Below, in pieces: positions 60,290-64,000 of a stretch of DNA of 64,000 nucleotides. Position 1 is the stretch's first letter, and each line of letters begins with the position of its first letter. Where the stretch lies: contig JBBJOW010000002.1 of assembly GCA_037724045.1 (NCBI GenBank), positions 55,600 to 119,599 on the forward strand, given 5' to 3'. The position numbers and the translations under genes are program-made. Source of the stretch: DATLGB01 sp037724045. Lineage in GTDB: Bacteria > Actinomycetota > Thermoleophilia > Solirubrobacterales > Solirubrobacteraceae. The notes below the pieces were generated by a model, which saw only the letters and a program-made list of their open reading frames with translations, was not told the origin of the DNA and did no database searches.

Positions 60290-61191
60290 GCGGTGTTCGC
60301 CGCGACCTTCAAGACGCCGTCGGCCGTTGCGATCGGCACCACGGCCAGCGACGGCTGTCCGGGCTCGTCGTCGGCACGCTTGCCCGACCGGGCGTCGTAG
60401 GCGCAGTTGTGCCAGGGGCAGACCAGGACCGACCCGGTCAGGCGCCCGCCGTCGAGCGGCAGCCGGCCCTCGATCGGGCACACGTTGCGGAAGGCGTAGG
60501 CCTCGCCTGCCACGTTGACCAGCAGGATCGAGTGTCCCTCCACGTCGACCGCCCGCGTCTCGCCGGGCGGGATGTCCTCGATGCGCGCCACGTCGACGAA
60601 TACCGGCCGCTTGACGTGCTTGAGGTTCTCGATCTGCAGCAGTTCGCTGCTCGCGGGAGGCTCGCTGCTCGCGGGAGGCTCGGCCTTCAGGGCGCCGTTG
60701 TGATGCTCGATCTGCAGCAGCCGCGCCGCTATCCCATTGGCCGGCACCGGCGCGTCCGGCTCACCGCCGCCGGGTGGGTGGGCGACCACAGACTCAAAGC
60801 CCTCCACCCGCTCGCGCAGCTTCTCCTCGACGCCGCGTCGCAGGGTCACCGCCGAAGCCGCGCATCCGTTGCAGGAGCCGTGCATGGTCACGTGGACGAC
60901 GCCGTCCTGCACGTCGAGCAGCTCGAGGCCCCCGCCGTGGGACTCGATGTAGGGGCGGACCTCGTCAAGCGCCTCCTCGACCTGGGTGCGCATGTCGAGC
61001 GCGACTAGGTCGTACATGGCGAGCAGGGCGTAGGCGAACGGGTGCTCGGGCTCACCCGCCACGAGCCGCTCGAGCCCGGGACGATGGACCGCGTCGACGA
61101 GCTGCAGCAGCATCAGTGCCCGCTCGTCACCGTCGCGCTCGAGCGTCTCTATCAACGTGTCCAGCTCGGCTACAGCTTCGTCAAACCCCAT
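60286..61191 (-). CDS. NifU-like domain fused to a Rieske-like domain
   Basis: A 301-residue protein. The NifU-type Fe-S carrier domain (about 66-135) has CNGC at 107-110. A linker with a repeated EPPASS unit follows (18-bp tandem). The Rieske fold (about 195-300) has C258-P-W-H261 but C238-P-I240 where a Rieske cluster needs CxH, so one ligand His is missing. It parallels the NifU/Rieske-like/DUF5947 protein of the first operon. Either an Fe-S assembly factor or an electron relay with an unusual cluster. Confidence 0.82.
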   Translation of the reverse strand: MGFDEAVAELDTLIETLERDGDERALMLLQLVDAVHRPGLERLVAGEPEHPFAYALLAMYDLVALDMRTQVEEALDEVRPYIESHGGGLELLDVQDGVVHVTMHGSCNGCAASAVTLRRGVEEKLRERVEGFESVVAHPPGGGEPDAPVPANGIAARLLQIEHHNGALKAEPPASSEPPASSELLQIENLKHVKRPVFVDVARIEDIPPGETRAVDVEGHSILLVNVAGEAYAFRNVCPIEGRLPLDGGRLTGSVLVCPWHNCAYDARSGKRADDEPGQPSLAVVPIATADGVLKVAANTA

Positions 61192-61643
61192 ACCGTCTCC
61201 TCGATCTCCGGCAGCCTGGCTTCGATCGCGGGGCTGAAGCCCTCACCCCAGGTCTCGTCCGCCGGCTCAACCTCGACAACCCATACGTCGTCTGGCAACA
61301 CCTTGAACGCTTCGGACACGACAAGCAAGTTGTCGAGCGAGATCGTCCCGGTTACCGAGTCCCCTACGCGCTCCTGGATCTCCTTCACCGACGGCAGCTC
61401 GTGCGCCCAGCGGTACGTCGTCACCGCACCGGGCTCGCGGCCCCGGGCCACGGCCCCGAGGAAGATGATCCGGTCGTAGGCCGGCCGCTCCTCGAGGTTC
61501 TGGGTGAAGCCGACCGGGTGGTAGCCGAGGTCCTCGAACTCGACCCCGTTCGCCGCCCGCGGGGCGAGCGCGTCGGTCATGCACGGGCCGAGGGCGCCGT
61601 CGCGCAGGAACCGGTACCCCACGCCGCAGACCAGGACTCGCAC
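61170..61643 (-). CDS. Divergent hydrogenase maturation protease-like protein
   Basis: A 157-residue protein with the HybD fold pattern: VLVCGVGYRFLRDGALGPCM, IIFLGAVARGREPG. The acidic metal ligands are changed: the DE/DD pair after GVG reads DG, and the DA of LIDA reads GA. TYRWAHELPSVKEIQE may hold the His. So it may bind the large subunit without cutting it, or use other residues. It overlaps the NifU/Rieske gene by 22 bases and follows the large subunit gene. Confidence 0.75.
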   Translation of the reverse strand: MRVLVCGVGYRFLRDGALGPCMTDALAPRAANGVEFEDLGYHPVGFTQNLEERPAYDRIIFLGAVARGREPGAVTTYRWAHELPSVKEIQERVGDSVTGTISLDNLLVVSEAFKVLPDDVWVVEVEPADETWGEGFSPAIEARLPEIEETVWGLTKL

Positions 61644-61679
61644 AGGCGCTAGGCCTTCACGCCTCCGGGGACCCCGCGC

Positions 61680-63605
61680 CTAGTGCTCATGGTCGTCGGT
61701 GGCACCGCACGCGCAGCTGACGATCTCGCGCGTGATCGTGCGGTCGTCGCTGTGGATGTGCGTCGTGCAGGGCATGCAGGGGTCGAAGCTGCGGATGGCG
61801 CGCAGCACGTCGATGCCCTTGAAGTCCTCCGGCTTCTCGTAGTTCTCCAGCAGCGGCGTGGCCATCACCGCCTCCTCGTAGGGCCCGGGGTTGCCGAAGG
61901 GATCCTTCGGCGACGCCATCCAGGTCGAGGGGGTGAGGATCTGGTAGTTCTGGATCACCTGGTTGTCCATCTCCAGGTGATGGGTCAGGTAGCCGCGGCC
62001 GGCACTCCACAGGCCCACCCCGATGCGGTGGTCCTTGGGCACCTTGTACGGCGTCGACATCTTGGCGTCGGGCCCGCCCTTGCGCAGCAGATCGTAGGCG
62101 AGCATCAGGTTGTCGTAGGCGATCGCCGCCGTGTAGAGGATGCAGTACGCCCGTGCCCGGTTGCGCTCGAAGGCGCCCCAGGTCTCCGGGATCTTCCACT
62201 CGATCAGGGTGTTGGGCAGCTCGGCCTTGGGCAGGTGGATCTTCAGGCTGTGCCCCGTCGCCTCGATGTAGCGGCTCTCGCGGTAGTTGGGCGTCATCGC
62301 CGCGGCCCAGATCCGCGAGTAGGCGCCGGTCTCCATCGCCTGGCGATCCCAGCGCGGCGCGGTCGACCAGGAGTACTTCTCCTTCCAGCTGGTCGCCGAC
62401 GGCTTGGGGATCGTCTCCTTGTTCCACGGGTGGTAAGGGGACAGCGGGTTGCCGGCGGGATCGGTGGGGAACTTGTAGTGCCCGTTGCCGTTTCCGTTTC
62501 CGTCGCCGGTCCACTCCTCGTAGAAGGAGTGCTCGACGAACTCCTCGACCCCGGCGTTGACCATCTGCAGGCTCGTGGTGACCAGCTCGCCGTCGACGAG
62601 CACTCCGGGAGGCGCCCAGCGGTGGCTGCCCCATTCGTCGCAGTTCTCGTAGGTCGCGTCGTAGGCGTAGGGGTCGTCCCACTGACCCGGTTCGATCATG
62701 CTCTTCGGGCGCGTCCCGATGTCGCGGTACTTCGGGTTGACCTCGTAGAAGAAGTCGGCCAGGTCGTCCCAGATGGCCGCCGTCTTGCGCCCGTAGTCGA
62801 AGTACTTGACGACGCGCAGCATGATCTCGTTGAGGTCCGACGGGTCGACCGTGGTGCTCACGCCGCCCGGCACGACGGTCTGGGGGTGCGGGTACTTGCC
62901 GCCGATCAGCACGTAGGCCTCGCGGGCGAGGCGCGTGTAGTGCAGGCCTTCCAGGTAGAGCTTGCCGGTCAGCGGCGTCAGGTCCGACATCAGGTCGGAC
63001 ATGAACTCGTAGCCGTGAACCTCGCGCCCCTGCGTGCGGGTGTTGGTCGCGCGCTCCCAGATCTCCGGGTTGGTCTCGCGCACGGCGGCCTCGGAGAAGT
63101 CCGGTCCGGCGAGCAGGGAAAGGTGGATCGGGTGGTCGTAGAGATACTCGGTGGAGAGCAGCAGGTTGCGGGCGACGATCCCCATCGGCGGGGGCTTGAC
63201 ACCGAAGGCCATCTCGCAGGCCAGCGCCGACGCCGTCGCGTGGACGCCGCCGCAGACCCCGCAGGCGCGGCTGGAGATGAAGATCGCGTCGCGCGGGTCG
63301 CGGCCCTTGAGGATGACCTCGTAGCCGCGGAAGAGCGTGGCCATGGACGCGGTCTCGAGCACCTCGCGGTTGTCGAGGTCGACCACGGTGTGGAACGCCA
63401 GGGCGCCGGCGACCCGCGTGACGGGGTCGAAGTCGACGCGCCGGATGGCTCCGTTGCGGGCGAACAGCTCCCGCATCTTCTCCGGGTCGTCCTCGATCGG
63501 CGTGGGCAGCGGCGTCTCCGTGTAGGTGTACGGATTCGCCACCCCCGGCTTGAGCGTGGCGTTGCCCTGTGCGTCGAATTCGATCGGCAGGTTCTTAAAG
63601 CACAT
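61680..63605 (-). CDS. Second [NiFe] hydrogenase large subunit
   Basis: A 641-residue catalytic subunit. L1 is R113-A-C115-G-V-C118-G-G-V-H122 and L2 D608-P-C610-M-P-C613-T-T-H616, supplying the Ni/Fe Cys ligands. Twenty-five residues follow His616, ending CACGATDDHEH; this tail has its own Cys and His and should be cleaved. It differs strongly from HhyL (RACGVCGGVHA against RICGICGDNHC), so this is another uptake class; I cannot decide between groups 1f, 1l and others. TAGGAGCT before the ATG is a good ribosome-binding site. Confidence 0.92.
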   Translation of the reverse strand: MCFKNLPIEFDAQGNATLKPGVANPYTYTETPLPTPIEDDPEKMRELFARNGAIRRVDFDPVTRVAGALAFHTVVDLDNREVLETASMATLFRGYEVILKGRDPRDAIFISSRACGVCGGVHATASALACEMAFGVKPPPMGIVARNLLLSTEYLYDHPIHLSLLAGPDFSEAAVRETNPEIWERATNTRTQGREVHGYEFMSDLMSDLTPLTGKLYLEGLHYTRLAREAYVLIGGKYPHPQTVVPGGVSTTVDPSDLNEIMLRVVKYFDYGRKTAAIWDDLADFFYEVNPKYRDIGTRPKSMIEPGQWDDPYAYDATYENCDEWGSHRWAPPGVLVDGELVTTSLQMVNAGVEEFVEHSFYEEWTGDGNGNGNGHYKFPTDPAGNPLSPYHPWNKETIPKPSATSWKEKYSWSTAPRWDRQAMETGAYSRIWAAAMTPNYRESRYIEATGHSLKIHLPKAELPNTLIEWKIPETWGAFERNRARAYCILYTAAIAYDNLMLAYDLLRKGGPDAKMSTPYKVPKDHRIGVGLWSAGRGYLTHHLEMDNQVIQNYQILTPSTWMASPKDPFGNPGPYEEAVMATPLLENYEKPEDFKGIDVLRAIRSFDPCMPCTTHIHSDDRTITREIVSCACGATDDHEH

Positions 63606-63614
63606 TCAAAGCTC

Positions 63615-64000
63615 CTAGCGGGATTTGACCCGTTCGCCCAACACGTCGACGCTCTGTTCGAGGTCGATCCCCTTCTGCCGCAGGATGTCGCGACTCTGCG
63701 GCACCGGCTGCTTCTTGTTGCGCTTGGCCTGGTTGACCGAGCCGTTGTACTGGAGCTTCTTGTAAAAGAAACCGTTGGCCTTCTCGACCGTCCCCTTCTT
63801 GCCGTGCGTGGTCGACCAGCCGGTGGGGACGTCGCCGGCGTTGTCCCAGAGCACGGTGCGGTTGCCCGACTTCATCGACAACCGGCGCAGCCGCCGGATG
63901 CCGCCGCCCGTGACCTTGGAGATGCCGCCGGAGATCGCCGACCCTGGCGGCGCCTTGTAGAAGGGGCTGTACTTGTCCGGGAACCCGGGCATCGTGCACC
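63615..64000 (-). CDS. Second [NiFe] hydrogenase small subunit (C-terminal part)
   Basis: The gene enters from the right edge. The visible 128 residues begin within the distal-cluster motif CTMPGFPDKYSPFYKAPPG and continue with a basic tail (RRLRRLSMKSGNRTVLWDNA) to VLGERVKSR. There is no C-terminal TM anchor. It ends 10 bases before the large subunit ATG. CTMPGFPDK is shared with HhyS; the rest is different. The 5' part with the other Fe-S ligands is outside the window. Confidence 0.9.
   Translation of the reverse strand, partial: CTMPGFPDKYSPFYKAPPGSAISGGISKVTGGGIRRLRRLSMKSGNRTVLWDNAGDVPTGWSTTHGKKGTVEKANGFFYKKLQYNGSVNQAKRNKKQPVPQSRDILRQKGIDLEQSVDVLGERVKSR

Overview
The window is high-GC DNA with dense, overlapping operons and many GTG/TTG starts. 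It most resembles an actinobacterium of the Thermoleophilia/Solirubrobacterales kind. Supporting signs are an actinobacterial-type (group 1h) [NiFe] hydrogenase, a LexA box of the GAAC-N4-GTTC type upstream of uvrA, a Rex regulator, an H+-pumping pyrophosphatase and two LPXTG proteins. The taxon is inferred from gene content; no rRNA or tRNA gene was seen.

0-11 kb is a worn envelope-polysaccharide region. It holds a short sugar-transferase-like gene, an acetyltransferase pseudogene, a Wzz/tyrosine-kinase protein, an O-antigen-ligase-like protein, an LPXTG surface protein, a 5'-truncated sugar transferase, a giant coiled-coil protein with an exact 516-bp internal duplication, and a polysaccharide deacetylase. 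A decayed DUF427 gene lies next to the membrane pyrophosphatase (11.5-13.6 kb).

13.7-21.2 kb is one tightly coupled minus-strand operon: LPXTG protein, tsaE, tsaB, rimI, tsaD, a membrane-anchored subtilase relative that appears to have lost its catalytic His and Ser, a glutaredoxin-like protein, rex, a GCS2 carboxylate-amine ligase and a small unknown protein. It joins the tRNA t6A pathway to redox functions.

21.3-36.3 kb is mostly housekeeping: a flippase-like protein, a GNAT, a family-4 uracil-DNA glycosylase interrupted by a 354-residue LAGLIDADG intein, panC/panB, a DUF47-PiT phosphate uptake pair, an acyltransferase, a LysM/lytic transglycosylase, uvrA with an SOS box, and ftsH. A foldback element abuts the uvrA stop codon.

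36.3-64 kb is a hydrogen-oxidation island. A plus-strand operon (hypC, hypC-like, hypD, hypE, small and large subunits, NifU/Rieske-like/DUF5947 fusion, DUF6084, unknown, maturation protease, hypA, hypB, SIS protein, membrane protein, hypF) encodes a high-affinity-type group 1h enzyme. A minus-strand operon entering from the right edge encodes a second, different [NiFe] hydrogenase with a protease-like protein, a NifU/Rieske protein, a maturation protease and a MoxR/CoxE-type pair. Between them (51.6-57.7 kb) are two translationally coupled sets of membrane-anchored proteins: three large ones with heptad-repeat stalks and five small one-TM proteins plus an acidic one. I recognise no family for these. 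Their position and architecture suggest a membrane scaffold or quinone-coupling module for the two soluble-type hydrogenases, and this is the best candidate here for an undescribed system. The same stretch holds a small TA-target MITE-like element whose empty site is preserved in a neighbouring gene duplication.
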